From: CBDFMR01 sp965249765
Lineage (GTDB): Bacteria; Bacteroidota; Bacteroidia; Chitinophagales; Saprospiraceae
Direction: 5' to 3'
Assembly (NCBI GenBank): GCA_965249765.1
Contig: CBDFMR010000005.1
Location: 496,001-560,000 of the forward strand
DNA: 64,000 nucleotides
Below are positions 45,388 through 53,895 of the stretch, piece after piece. The notes below the pieces were generated by a model. The model worked only from the letters and a program-made list of their open reading frames with translations, did no database searches and was not told the DNA's origin. The translations under genes and the position numbers were made by a program. Every line of letters begins with the position of its first letter. Position 1 is the stretch's first letter.

Positions 45388-46632
45388 ATGATTAGATCAG
45401 CCTCCATACTTACCATAGGTAAAGAATTACTTATAGGCCAGGTACAGGACACAAACTCGACTTGGCTAGCCCAACGACTAACGACACATGGTATTCAATT
45501 GGATCGGATCACTACCCTTGACGATGACTATGACAGGATTATTGAATTTCTTCAAACTAGATTTGGTCAATCTGATCTTGTGATAATAACTGGTGGTTTA
45601 GGCCCCACAAATGATGATATCACCAAGTCAGTATTATGTGATTTTTTTAATGATGAGTTGGTTTTTCATGAAGCAACATATCAGGCAATGGTTTCCTTGT
45701 TTAAGAAGTATAACAGAACACCTATGCCGTCTCATAAAGTTCAGGCAGCGATGCCAACAAAGGCAAGAATACTGGAAAACAAGATGGGTACTGCTCCAGG
45801 GATGCTATTTGAGAAGGATGGTAAATTTATCCTAAGCTTACCGGGGGTGCCATATGAGATGAAATACATTTTTAACGAGTCCTTTGTTCCGATTGTAGAA
45901 CCTCTTTTTGAGAGTCAGTCGATTTATCATACGACTCTTAGGACGGTGGGAATAGGAGAGGGCATGCTAGCCAAGGAAATAGAAGACATTGAGACTAGCC
46001 TTCCTGATCACATCGATATGGCATATCTGCCATCCATCGGTCAGGTAAGGATACGATTGACAGGTATCGGATCGTCAGATGAGTTGGTAGAGCACGATAT
46101 TCAGTCAATCAAAATAGAAATAGAAAAGAGAATATCGGGTTATATATATGGCTATAATAAAACCACTCTTGCCGAAGCCGTAGGTGAGCTCTGTGTCGAC
46201 CATTCCTTAAGCTTGGCCTTGGCCGAGAGTTGTACTGGGGGACTTGTGTCACAAATGATCACTTCAGTTCCCGGGTGCTCAAAATATTATAAAGGGAGTA
46301 TAGTCTCTTATTCTTATGAATTGAAAGAAAACCTACTTTCTGTGGGCCGTGATGTTCTCGATGGGCATGGTGCAGTGAGTGAAGAAACGGTAGTAGCCAT
46401 GGTCAAGGGATGCATTAATAAATTAGATGTTGACATTGCACTGGCTATATCAGGTATCGCTGGACCTGATGGAGGTACTGAGGATAAACCTGTGGGCACC
46501 GTATGGATGGCTTGTGGAGACAGGGGGAATGTTGTTACTAGAAAATTGTCCCTATCTAAAGAAAGAAATATCAATATTCAATACAGCGCAATCGCTGGTC
46601 TAGACATGATTAGAAAATTCATAATCGCATAG
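45388..46632 (+). CDS. cinA: CinA: competence/damage-inducible protein A, NMN amidohydrolase type
   Basis: A 414-residue two-domain protein. The N-terminal MoaB/MogA-like domain (about 1-170) has ILTIGKELLIGQVQDTNSTW and VIITGGLGPTNDDITKS, linked in the family to ADP-ribose pyrophosphatase activity. The C-terminal PncC domain (about 255-412) has SLALAESCTGGLVSQMITSV, PGCSKYYKGSIVSYSYELKE and AISGIAGPDGGTEDKPVGTV, which deamidates NMN for NAD recycling. Both domains look intact. It probably shares a transcript with birA. Confidence 0.95.
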   Translation: MIRSASILTIGKELLIGQVQDTNSTWLAQRLTTHGIQLDRITTLDDDYDRIIEFLQTRFGQSDLVIITGGLGPTNDDITKSVLCDFFNDELVFHEATYQAMVSLFKKYNRTPMPSHKVQAAMPTKARILENKMGTAPGMLFEKDGKFILSLPGVPYEMKYIFNESFVPIVEPLFESQSIYHTTLRTVGIGEGMLAKEIEDIETSLPDHIDMAYLPSIGQVRIRLTGIGSSDELVEHDIQSIKIEIEKRISGYIYGYNKTTLAEAVGELCVDHSLSLALAESCTGGLVSQMITSVPGCSKYYKGSIVSYSYELKENLLSVGRDVLDGHGAVSEETVVAMVKGCINKLDVDIALAISGIAGPDGGTEDKPVGTVWMACGDRGNVVTRKLSLSKERNINIQYSAIAGLDMIRKFIIA

Positions 46633-46640
46633 ATAATTCG

Positions 46641-46648
46641 TACTTTTG
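46641..46648 (+). promoter_or_regulatory. -7 box of the E2 gene
   Basis: TACTTTTG matches TAnnTTTG, 15 bases before the ATG at 46664. It overlaps the alternative TTG at 46646, which supports ATG 46664 as the real start. Confidence 0.5.
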
Positions 46649-46663
46649 CGGAAATCTGTGAAC

Positions 46664-47992
46664 ATGGCTAAGGTAGAACTCATAATGCCCAAGATGGGAG
46701 AAAGTATCATCGAAGCGACCATACTCAAATGGGTCAAGAATGTAGGTGATAAGGTGGATATGGACGAGACCATACTGGAGATAGCTACCGATAAGGTGGA
46801 TTCCGAAATTCCCTCTCCTGTTGCTGGAGTAATCGAGCAAGTTTTATTCCAAGAGAATGATGTAGTGGAGATAGGTAAGGCCATTGCTATAATCGCTACA
46901 GACGGGGAAGAACCCGCACCTAGTCCTGCAATCAAAGAAGAAAAGAAAAAGGAGAAAAAAGCAGAACCTGTCAAAGAGGCTGCGCCGGCACGAGCAACAC
47001 CTATGCCTAGTGCTTCTACCGCAGAAGTGGTATCGTCAAATGTGGCACCTAGATCTGGGGATAGATTTTATTCTCCCTTGGTAAGGAACATAGCCAAGCA
47101 AGAAAACATTTCTCAGGCTGAGCTTGATACAATACAAGGTTCAGGTGCCAATGGCAGGGTTAATAAGAAAGACATTCTACAATACATAGAAAATAGGAGC
47201 AATGGTCATACAGCTGCACCAGCTACATTTCATAAAGCATCACCACCTTCTATGGCTCCACAATTTACATTTTCCGGTAAAGGGAATGTGGAGATCATAG
47301 AGATGGATAGGATGAGAAAGCTCATTGCAGACCATATGGTTATGTCCAAACAAACCTCACCGCATGTCACTTCATTTGTTGAAGTTGATGTCACGGATGT
47401 GGTCAATTGGAGAAATGCCAATAAAGAGCCGTTTCAAGAGAAATATGGACAAAAGATCACCTTCACCCCCATCTTTATTGAAGCGGTCGTAAAGGCTCTT
47501 AAAGATTACCCATTGGTCAATGTGTCAGTTGATGGAAGCAATATTATAGTTAAGAAAAATATTAACATTGGAATGGCGGCTGCTTTGCCATCAGGAAATT
47601 TGATTGTCCCTGTTATCAAGAATGCAGATAGCCTCAATCTTGTAGGTCTAACTAAGTCCGTCAACGACCTTGCCAATAGAGCCAGGAATAATAAGCTCAA
47701 ACCAGAAGATATACAAGATGGGACATTTACCTTGACCAATGTAGGGACCTTTGGTAATGCCATGGGTACTCCTATTATTAATCAACCTCAAGCTGCGATA
47801 CTCGCTACAGGTTCTATCAAGAAGAAACCTGCCGTGCTAGAAACACAATATGGAGACGTAATTGCAGTTAGACACATGATGTATCTTTCCTTATCATACG
47901 ACCATAGAGTGGTTGATGGATTTTTGGGCGGCTCATTCTTGAGAAGAATTGGTGATTACCTTGAGGCATTTGATACGTCTCAATCAATATAA
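46664..47992 (+). CDS. 2-oxoacid dehydrogenase E2 (dihydrolipoyl acyltransferase)
   Basis: Central acyl carrier of a 2-oxoacid dehydrogenase complex. The 442-residue protein has a lipoyl domain (about 1-80) with lipoyl Lys44 in EIATDKVDSEIPSPVAG, an Ala/Pro/Lys-rich linker, a peripheral subunit-binding domain (about 130-170: YSPLVRNIAKQENISQAELD, GSGANGRVNKKDIL) and a catalytic domain (about 210-440) ending with the active-site SYDHRVVDGFLGG. E1 and E3 are not in the window, so pyruvate versus branched-chain versus 2-oxoglutarate cannot be decided; the branched-chain-like form is common in this phylum. ATG 46664 is chosen because of the promoter position. Confidence 0.92.
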   Translation: MAKVELIMPKMGESIIEATILKWVKNVGDKVDMDETILEIATDKVDSEIPSPVAGVIEQVLFQENDVVEIGKAIAIIATDGEEPAPSPAIKEEKKKEKKAEPVKEAAPARATPMPSASTAEVVSSNVAPRSGDRFYSPLVRNIAKQENISQAELDTIQGSGANGRVNKKDILQYIENRSNGHTAAPATFHKASPPSMAPQFTFSGKGNVEIIEMDRMRKLIADHMVMSKQTSPHVTSFVEVDVTDVVNWRNANKEPFQEKYGQKITFTPIFIEAVVKALKDYPLVNVSVDGSNIIVKKNINIGMAAALPSGNLIVPVIKNADSLNLVGLTKSVNDLANRARNNKLKPEDIQDGTFTLTNVGTFGNAMGTPIINQPQAAILATGSIKKKPAVLETQYGDVIAVRHMMYLSLSYDHRVVDGFLGGSFLRRIGDYLEAFDTSQSI

Positions 47993-48008
47993 ACCTGGAT
48001 TGGACATT

Positions 48009-50174
48009 GTGAGATATAACCTGAGAAATAGCATAATACTTCTATTCATAATGATGGCCCCATCATTAGCCCATTCTCAAAAGGAAATACTCAAAGAAGC
48101 TGATAGCTACTTCAAACAAGGAAAGTTTTACGAAGCTCTCAAGCTTTATAATATCTATGATCGGATTCAGGATGATATGAAGGCTATTTTCCGACGTGGC
48201 TTATGCAATTATAACCTCAATAGTATGTCCAATGCCAAGTCTGATCTTTCTATGGCATATCGCTTGGGTAACAGAAATGAAGACATTCTTTACTATCTAG
48301 GGCGGACCTTCCACGTATCTAAAGAATATGTCAAGGCCGTTGAGTTTTACAAACTCTATCTCGCCAAGATAGGTTCTGGACACGAACGTAGGCACTTGGT
48401 CATTGACTACATAAAGAGATGTGCATATGGGCTTGATCATTTTCATGACGATTCTAGAGGATTTGTGGAGAACCTGGGCAGTGTGGTCAATACCCGATAT
48501 GATGAAATAAATGCTATACAATCTCCCAATGATAAAAACAAATTCTATTTCTCTTCTAATCGTATCGGGAGTACTGGTGGTCTTAGAGATCAAGATGGAT
48601 TAAAGGATGATGTGAATGGCAGTTATAAGTTTGATATATTTTTCTCCACAACAGAGAATGGCATTTGGTCATATCCTGAAGCATTAAACCCTCTCATTAA
48701 TTCTTCACGCAATGACCTTATACTGGACTTTAATCGTGATGGAACTATCATGTACTACTCCAAATTCTTTTTTTCTGAGGAATCTACAATTTTCACGGAT
48801 ACATTTAGAGTAGCAGAGGAGATTGATATCTACCCTGAGCCCATGATCAGTCCTGTAGTGGGAGAGTTGGGAGACGGACACCTTACCATCTTTAATGATT
48901 CTACATTTGTTTTTTCGAGTAGAAGAAAAGGAGGATATGGGGGTTATGATCTTTATACTGTAGGACATCGTAATGGGTCCTGGACTGAGGTGTTGAATCT
49001 AGGTCCGGCTATCAATACTGCGTCTGATGAAATATCAGCTTCGGTTTCCAACGATGGAAAAATTCTTAGTTTTAGTTCTGACCGACGTGAAGGACATGGG
49101 GGATTTGATGTCTTTGAAGTTATGTATGACTCGTCGTCAAAGTCTTGGAGCGCTGTCAAGAACATGGGATTGCCCATAAATTCTCCTGAGGATGATATCG
49201 ATTTTCGATTGTCTAGTGACGGGATGACTGCTACATTTTCATCAGATAGAAAAATCGGCGAGGGAGGTTATGATCTTTACATCACATACCTCAACACTCA
49301 GGCCAAAGCCCAGCTGGTAGATAATACTTCTTTACCCTTTTACGATGATGCATTTCAGGAGTTGTTGATTGCAAGTACACAGAGTGATTCTATGGTGATA
49401 GAGGATGTTGTAGTAGTTGCTGACAATGTTCCCAGAAGAGAAGTGATATTGTCTCCTCTTCTTTATGGGGATGACGACAATGTGCTGACTCCTCAGAATA
49501 TCTTTGAACTTAATAAACTGAAGGACATACTATACATCTATCCTGAACTAAGGCTTAGATTTTATAGCCACTGTATACAGGAAGGGATGGCTCCCTTTGA
49601 CTTATACTTTTCTATGAAGCGTGTAGAGAAGATTAAAAACTATATGGTCAATCAGGGCATCAACCCAAGAAGGATAGAACTGACCGCTTGTGGTTCAAAT
49701 TACCCTTTGGTGAAGAGTCAGTTTGGGGGGAATGCAGTCTCCTTGGCAGAAAAGCTTAATCGTCGCATTGATGCCAGTATCATTGATGTATCGTCACTTC
49801 CTATCAATCCGATCGATAAGGACTTATCCATTGCTTCCTATCTGAGAGAAGAAGGTGATGCCCGACTCAAGAAAGCGATCAAAGGACTCTCTTATCGCGT
49901 ACAGGTAGTCAGCACTAAGCAGATGTATCAAAATCGTCTGATTACAGAGCAGAAAGACGTTTTGATAGAATCCATAAATGACCTTTATGCTTATACCATT
50001 GGTCTTTTTTCTACATATCAGACAGCCTACAACCAACAAGAACGTCTCAAAGAGAAGGGATACGAAGGTCTTGAGATTATACCCTATTTTGATGGTGAAA
50101 GAATCCCGTCAGATCGATTGATCGAGTACGCCCAGTCCTATCCCGATTTGCTGGTTTTCTTACAGCAGAGATGA
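48009..50174 (+). CDS. TPR - PD40 propeller - OmpA-like - SPOR-like envelope protein
   Basis: An exported protein of about 721 residues. GTG 48009 is preferred; the longest frame starts at TTG 47949 inside the E2 gene. The signal is NSIILLFIMMAPSLAHSQ. TPR repeats follow (ADSYFKQGKFYEALKLYNIY, DILYYLGRTFHVSKEYVKAV). WD40-like PD40 repeats come next (FYFSSNRIGSTGGLRDQDG, FSSRRKGGYGGYDLYTVGHR, FSSDRREGHGGFDVFEVMYD, FSSDRKIGEGGYDLYITYLN). The OmpA-like region (about 510-600) has RVEKIKNYMVNQGINPRRIE but lacks the usual HTD motif. The tail (YRVQVVSTKQMY, YTIGLFSTYQTAYNQQERLK) resembles a SPOR fold. Compare PorE-type proteins of the T9SS; the role is inferred. Confidence 0.78.
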   Translation: MRYNLRNSIILLFIMMAPSLAHSQKEILKEADSYFKQGKFYEALKLYNIYDRIQDDMKAIFRRGLCNYNLNSMSNAKSDLSMAYRLGNRNEDILYYLGRTFHVSKEYVKAVEFYKLYLAKIGSGHERRHLVIDYIKRCAYGLDHFHDDSRGFVENLGSVVNTRYDEINAIQSPNDKNKFYFSSNRIGSTGGLRDQDGLKDDVNGSYKFDIFFSTTENGIWSYPEALNPLINSSRNDLILDFNRDGTIMYYSKFFFSEESTIFTDTFRVAEEIDIYPEPMISPVVGELGDGHLTIFNDSTFVFSSRRKGGYGGYDLYTVGHRNGSWTEVLNLGPAINTASDEISASVSNDGKILSFSSDRREGHGGFDVFEVMYDSSSKSWSAVKNMGLPINSPEDDIDFRLSSDGMTATFSSDRKIGEGGYDLYITYLNTQAKAQLVDNTSLPFYDDAFQELLIASTQSDSMVIEDVVVVADNVPRREVILSPLLYGDDDNVLTPQNIFELNKLKDILYIYPELRLRFYSHCIQEGMAPFDLYFSMKRVEKIKNYMVNQGINPRRIELTACGSNYPLVKSQFGGNAVSLAEKLNRRIDASIIDVSSLPINPIDKDLSIASYLREEGDARLKKAIKGLSYRVQVVSTKQMYQNRLITEQKDVLIESINDLYAYTIGLFSTYQTAYNQQERLKEKGYEGLEIIPYFDGERIPSDRLIEYAQSYPDLLVFLQQR

Positions 50175-50187
50175 TCAGTTTGATTCT

Positions 50188-51039
50188 TTAGATTTGAAAT
50201 AAATTCTCTGTATCCCATATTAGAAAACATCCGCCACCACCTGCACCACACAACTTAAAGTAGCGTTTATTATGAAGGCCTTCTTTCCATAAGTGTTTAA
50301 CTTCCGATGGAATCAGAAAATCCCAATGGTCTAATTGTAACTCACTGAGTTGGCTCAGGTTTTCAACAAAGGTCTCCTTATTTCCGGATAGCAACGCTTG
50401 GATCATGAATTCGTTATGTCGAATTATTTGGTGAGAGAAATTTCTGAATGAACCACTTGAATTGTATCTTTTCATATACTCCAGTACCAGATCTGCGGTG
50501 ATTCTCGATACTCCACTGTGATAAAGCTCCATAGCTCCTAAAATGTCAATGTCTATTCGAGATACTAGTTCTGCCTCTCCATTTTCATGAATAAGAATTG
50601 CTTGATCAAAATAGGAGACCAAGGGGTCAAGACCTGAGCTTTTCCCATGAAAGAAATCTTCAAAAGCAGAAAGTATAGACCTGATTTCCTCTATTGTCAG
50701 CAAGGAATTAGCTTGACAAAACCTGTCAAAAAATGAAGCACATAAGGCACCCGAACTTCCAAGTCCTTGACCTATTGGAATATCAGATGCGTAAACCCAC
50801 TTACCGCTTCTCAGTTCTTCAATTCTCTCTACGACAAGTGAAATTCCCAATCCATTGACTAAAATCTGATTTTTGCAATGAGTGATAAAATCTTCCCAAT
50901 CTATATCAGCTTTCGATTTTTCTGTCCAGTGACCGCTTACTTTTCTCCATGGCAAAGCAAGCGCCTTAGACCCGTGGAGAACCTCATACTCCCCCACAAG
51001 CATTATTTTACCATGAAATGATTTTCTATGTGCTGACAT
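50188..51039 (-). CDS. GHMP kinase, mevalonate-kinase-like
   Basis: A 283-residue kinase of a small metabolite. FHGKIMLVGEYEVLHGSKAL is the N-terminal substrate motif, IPIGQGLGSSGALCASFFDR is the glycine-rich ATP loop, FFHGKSSGLDPLVSYFDQ fits the substrate region of mevalonate kinase, and LCGAGGGGCFLIWD is the third GHMP motif. Length is at the short end. Mevalonate kinase of an isoprenoid pathway is the first guess; other GHMP sugar or mevalonate-diphosphate enzymes cannot be excluded. Convergent with the PD40/OmpA gene, 13 bases apart. Confidence 0.82.
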   Translation of the reverse strand: MSAHRKSFHGKIMLVGEYEVLHGSKALALPWRKVSGHWTEKSKADIDWEDFITHCKNQILVNGLGISLVVERIEELRSGKWVYASDIPIGQGLGSSGALCASFFDRFCQANSLLTIEEIRSILSAFEDFFHGKSSGLDPLVSYFDQAILIHENGEAELVSRIDIDILGAMELYHSGVSRITADLVLEYMKRYNSSGSFRNFSHQIIRHNEFMIQALLSGNKETFVENLSQLSELQLDHWDFLIPSEVKHLWKEGLHNKRYFKLCGAGGGGCFLIWDTENLFQI

Positions 51040-51110
51040 TGCTTGTTAGCTCCTTACTTTTGCTGAAGATATCAATCTTTAATCACCTACTACAAGATTA
51101 AAAAAATTCA

Positions 51111-51118
51111 TAGCTTTG
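51111..51118 (+). promoter_or_regulatory. -7 box of the 51-aa membrane protein gene
   Basis: TAGCTTTG matches TAnnTTTG, 22 bases before ATG 51141, which supports the small gene downstream being real. Confidence 0.5.
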
Positions 51119-51140
51119 CCACAGAAAAATTCTTAAAGTA

Positions 51141-51296
51141 ATGACTGATAATACTCGATCTTCGGGAAAATTCTGGATGTACTTTCTACTATCCTTATTG
51201 GCTTGTTTTGCTTTCTTGTGGATAAAGCCTGAGTGGTTTTGGGTAACTCTTCCCTTTCTATTTACTTCATTTGCCTATGCCATGGACTGGGTATAG
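51141..51296 (+). CDS. Small membrane protein (51 aa)
   Basis: Starts MTDNTRSSGKFWMYFLLSLL and has two hydrophobic segments around the polar turn WIKPEWFWVTLP, ending FAYAMDWV. Two closely spaced helices with a Trp-rich loop suggest a hairpin in the inner membrane. A good -7 box lies just upstream. No family is recognised. It lies between the divergently read GHMP kinase gene and the polysaccharide deacetylase gene. Confidence 0.65.
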   Translation: MTDNTRSSGKFWMYFLLSLLACFAFLWIKPEWFWVTLPFLFTSFAYAMDWV

Positions 51297-51318
51297 GAAG
51301 GTTAGTAATTATCGATGA

Positions 51319-51960
51319 CTAAACCAAAACCCGAGCGGGACTCAACACTGACTCCAAGCTCTCAAAACGATAATCGAGAGCAGAATAATAGTCCAATACC
51401 ATTGGCAATACAGCTTTTATTTTTCCTTCAGCCTTAAGGCTGTCGTGCATTACAATAATGGAACCCGGAACTGCATGTAAGATTATATTTTCAAAACATT
51501 GATCTACTGTAAGTGTAGGATCAAAATCACCACTCAATACATCCCACATTATTATTTTATAATCTCTGTTCAGCTCTTTTGCTTGAGCTGGTTTCAATCT
51601 CCCATATGGAGGTCTAAATAGCTTCGTATCAATAAGTTCATCGCAATGCTTCACATTCTTTATATAGGTATTGAGGTCAGTTTTCCATCCATTTAGATGA
51701 CTGTAGGTATGGTTTCCGACGCTGTGTCCAGAGGATGTAATTCGATTATAGACCTCAGGGTTTTTCCTGACATTATTTCCAACACAGAAGAAAGTAGCCT
51801 TGGCACTGTACTCTTCTAAAGTATCCAACACCCATGGTGTGACATCAGGTATTGGCCCATCATCAAAAGTGAGGAAAAGTACCTTATCATCACCAGTGAC
51901 TTTCCATAGAAATCTTGGAAACATCGATTGAATAAACAATGGAGTCTTTGTCAGGTACAC
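51319..51960 (-). CDS. Polysaccharide deacetylase (NodB domain, CE4)
   Basis: A 213-residue metal-dependent deacetylase acting on an N-acetylated polymer such as peptidoglycan. Motif 1 is LFLTFDDGPIPDVTPWVLD (catalytic Asp and metal Asp), motif 2 is SVGNHTYSHLNG (His-x3-His metal ligands), motif 3 is LFRPPYGRLK, and later IIMWDVLSGDFDP and GSIIVMHDS are present. The N-terminus (MYLTKTPLFIQSMFPRFLWK) is not a clear signal peptide but may be a membrane anchor. Stands alone, divergent from gltX. Confidence 0.92.
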   Translation of the reverse strand: MYLTKTPLFIQSMFPRFLWKVTGDDKVLFLTFDDGPIPDVTPWVLDTLEEYSAKATFFCVGNNVRKNPEVYNRITSSGHSVGNHTYSHLNGWKTDLNTYIKNVKHCDELIDTKLFRPPYGRLKPAQAKELNRDYKIIMWDVLSGDFDPTLTVDQCFENIILHAVPGSIIVMHDSLKAEGKIKAVLPMVLDYYSALDYRFESLESVLSPARVLV

Positions 51961-52093
51961 TGTTGAAATTTATCGTTCAATAAAAGGGTTTATCTTCGCC
52001 ATTTTGAGACCAATAGTATAACGAATAAAATCCTATTACGTTGCTAAGTTAAGCAATTTATATATTACATATTTTGTTAATACAATTATTTGT

Positions 52094-53614
52094 ATGAAGA
52101 AAGTAAGAGTGAGGTTTGCCCCAAGTCCTACCGGACCGCTACACATTGGTGGTGTAAGGACAGCATTGTACAATTTTCTTTTTGCCAAAAAGAACAATGG
52201 TGACTTCATCTTGAGGATCGAAGACACTGATCGTACGAGATATGTAGAAGGTGCAGAATCTTATATCCAGGATTCATTGAAGTGGTGCGGTCTTTCGCTG
52301 GACGAAGGACCTGGCATAGGAGGAGGTTTTGGTCCGTATAAACAGTCAGAGAGAAAAGATTTATATCACCTACACGTTAAATATTTGTTGGATGCAGGTC
52401 ATGCGTATTATGCGTTTGATACACCTGAAGCACTGAGTAATAAAAGACAAGAAGCAGAGAGCAATGGGGTGTCATTTAAGTATTCGGCGTCTTCAAGAAT
52501 GTCAATGAAGAATAGTCTCACTGTCTCTAGTGATCAAGTTGCGGATTTAATAGAGTCAGGCAAGTATGTTGTGAGGCTTAAAATAAACCCAGGAGAGAAA
52601 ATTATATTTAGTGATATTGTCAGAGGTGAGGTAAGTTTTATGAGTGACGAGCTCGATGATAAGGTGATATTGAAAGACGACGGATTGCCCACATATCATT
52701 GGGCCAATATAGTTGACGATCATACGATGGAAATAAGTCACGTGATCCGTGGAGAGGAGTGGTTGTCGAGTACCGCTCACCATGTAATTATGTACAGGAT
52801 GATGGGATGGGGAGTGCCACAGTTTGCTCACCTTCCATTGATACTAAAACCAACAGGGAAGGGCAAGCTGTCTAAGAGAGATGGAACTAAATTTGGTTTT
52901 CCCGTTTTTCCAATTGAGTGGCGTGCAGACGATGAGCCTTTTGATGGATTCAGAGAAAGTGGATTTTTACCTTCCGCACTCATTAATTTTTTAGCCTTTC
53001 TCGGGTGGAACCCCGGCACGGAAAAAGAGATTTTCTCACTGGAGGAATTGATAGAGGCATTCTCGATGGACAACATAGTAAAGTCGGGAGCAAGATTCGA
53101 TTTCGATAAAGCCAAGTGGTTTAACCAAGAGCATATCAAAATGAGATCATCAGAGTCTTTGTTACCCCTAGTTCAAAGCTTGTATGCCGGTCAAAATGTT
53201 GATGTTCCTGACTCTAAGGTGTTTTCAATTATAAATCTGATGAAAGAGAGGGTGGATATAATTCCTGATTTTTATAACAAGTGCACATTTTTTTTCCTAC
53301 CTCCACAGGAGTTTGATGAGAAAATGGTTAGAAAAAAGTATAAACCTGATCAACACGAACTATATGGAAGTATTTCTAATCTTCTGCGTCGTATTGATGA
53401 ATTTGATTACAATACTATAAAGTCTGAAGTTTCAAGTTTTATTGATAGCTCGGATTATGGCTTTGGCGATGTGCTGCCTGTACTTCGTCTTTCTGTCTGT
53501 GGTACCATGTCAGGTCCTGATATTTTCAAAACGATGGAACTTATAGGTAAGGATGAGTCATTGAATAGGTTGGAAAAGGGACTGAATGCCTTTAATATTA
53601 TTATCAACAAATAG
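52094..53614 (+). CDS. gltX: Glutamyl-tRNA synthetase
   Basis: Charges tRNA-Glu. The 506-residue class I enzyme has the HIGH-type motif in RFAPSPTGPLHIGGVRTALY (about 6-25), FILRIEDTDRTRYVEGAE, the substrate region GLPTYHWANIVDDHTMEISH, and KMSKS in the form KGKLSKRDGTKFGFP (about 255-270). The C-terminal anticodon-binding helical domain (about 330-506) is complete. A non-discriminating form, as used where glutaminyl-tRNA is made by amidation, cannot be judged from the sequence. Small 58-residue gene follows by 11 bases. Confidence 0.96.
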   Translation: MKKVRVRFAPSPTGPLHIGGVRTALYNFLFAKKNNGDFILRIEDTDRTRYVEGAESYIQDSLKWCGLSLDEGPGIGGGFGPYKQSERKDLYHLHVKYLLDAGHAYYAFDTPEALSNKRQEAESNGVSFKYSASSRMSMKNSLTVSSDQVADLIESGKYVVRLKINPGEKIIFSDIVRGEVSFMSDELDDKVILKDDGLPTYHWANIVDDHTMEISHVIRGEEWLSSTAHHVIMYRMMGWGVPQFAHLPLILKPTGKGKLSKRDGTKFGFPVFPIEWRADDEPFDGFRESGFLPSALINFLAFLGWNPGTEKEIFSLEELIEAFSMDNIVKSGARFDFDKAKWFNQEHIKMRSSESLLPLVQSLYAGQNVDVPDSKVFSIINLMKERVDIIPDFYNKCTFFFLPPQEFDEKMVRKKYKPDQHELYGSISNLLRRIDEFDYNTIKSEVSSFIDSSDYGFGDVLPVLRLSVCGTMSGPDIFKTMELIGKDESLNRLEKGLNAFNIIINK

Positions 53615-53625
53615 ATTTTTTCATT

Positions 53626-53802
53626 ATGCCAAAGAAAATGAAGAAAGAGGGACAATCTAGCGTCCATGACAATCTTTCAGGATTCAACATCAAAATAAGC
53701 CCATTCGGTCAAATGGAAACCAGTATTTCTATTGATCACCTCAATGAGTTTCTCAACGAAAACGTAGAAGACAAAAAGCTCACTAAAGCTGAAGAAGAGT
53801 AG
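53626..53802 (+). CDS. Conserved-looking small protein downstream of gltX (58 aa)
   Basis: Starts MPKKMKKEGQSSVHDNLSGF and continues with INIKI-like alternation in NIKISPFGQMETSISIDHLN, ending EFLNENVEDKKLTKAEEE. It has a basic N-terminus, an acidic C-terminus and no membrane segment. It begins 11 bases after gltX, in a good coupled position. Small proteins of this shape recur in Bacteroidota from memory, unconfirmed. Function unknown. Confidence 0.6.
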   Translation: MPKKMKKEGQSSVHDNLSGFNIKISPFGQMETSISIDHLNEFLNENVEDKKLTKAEEE

Positions 53803-53895
53803 AATTAGCCTGATTTGCTTCTAAATATTTAATACCTTAGTTCCTGCTAAGTTAGCCCCACCGATATTGTACTAAGTCATTGGTTTATTACTACT

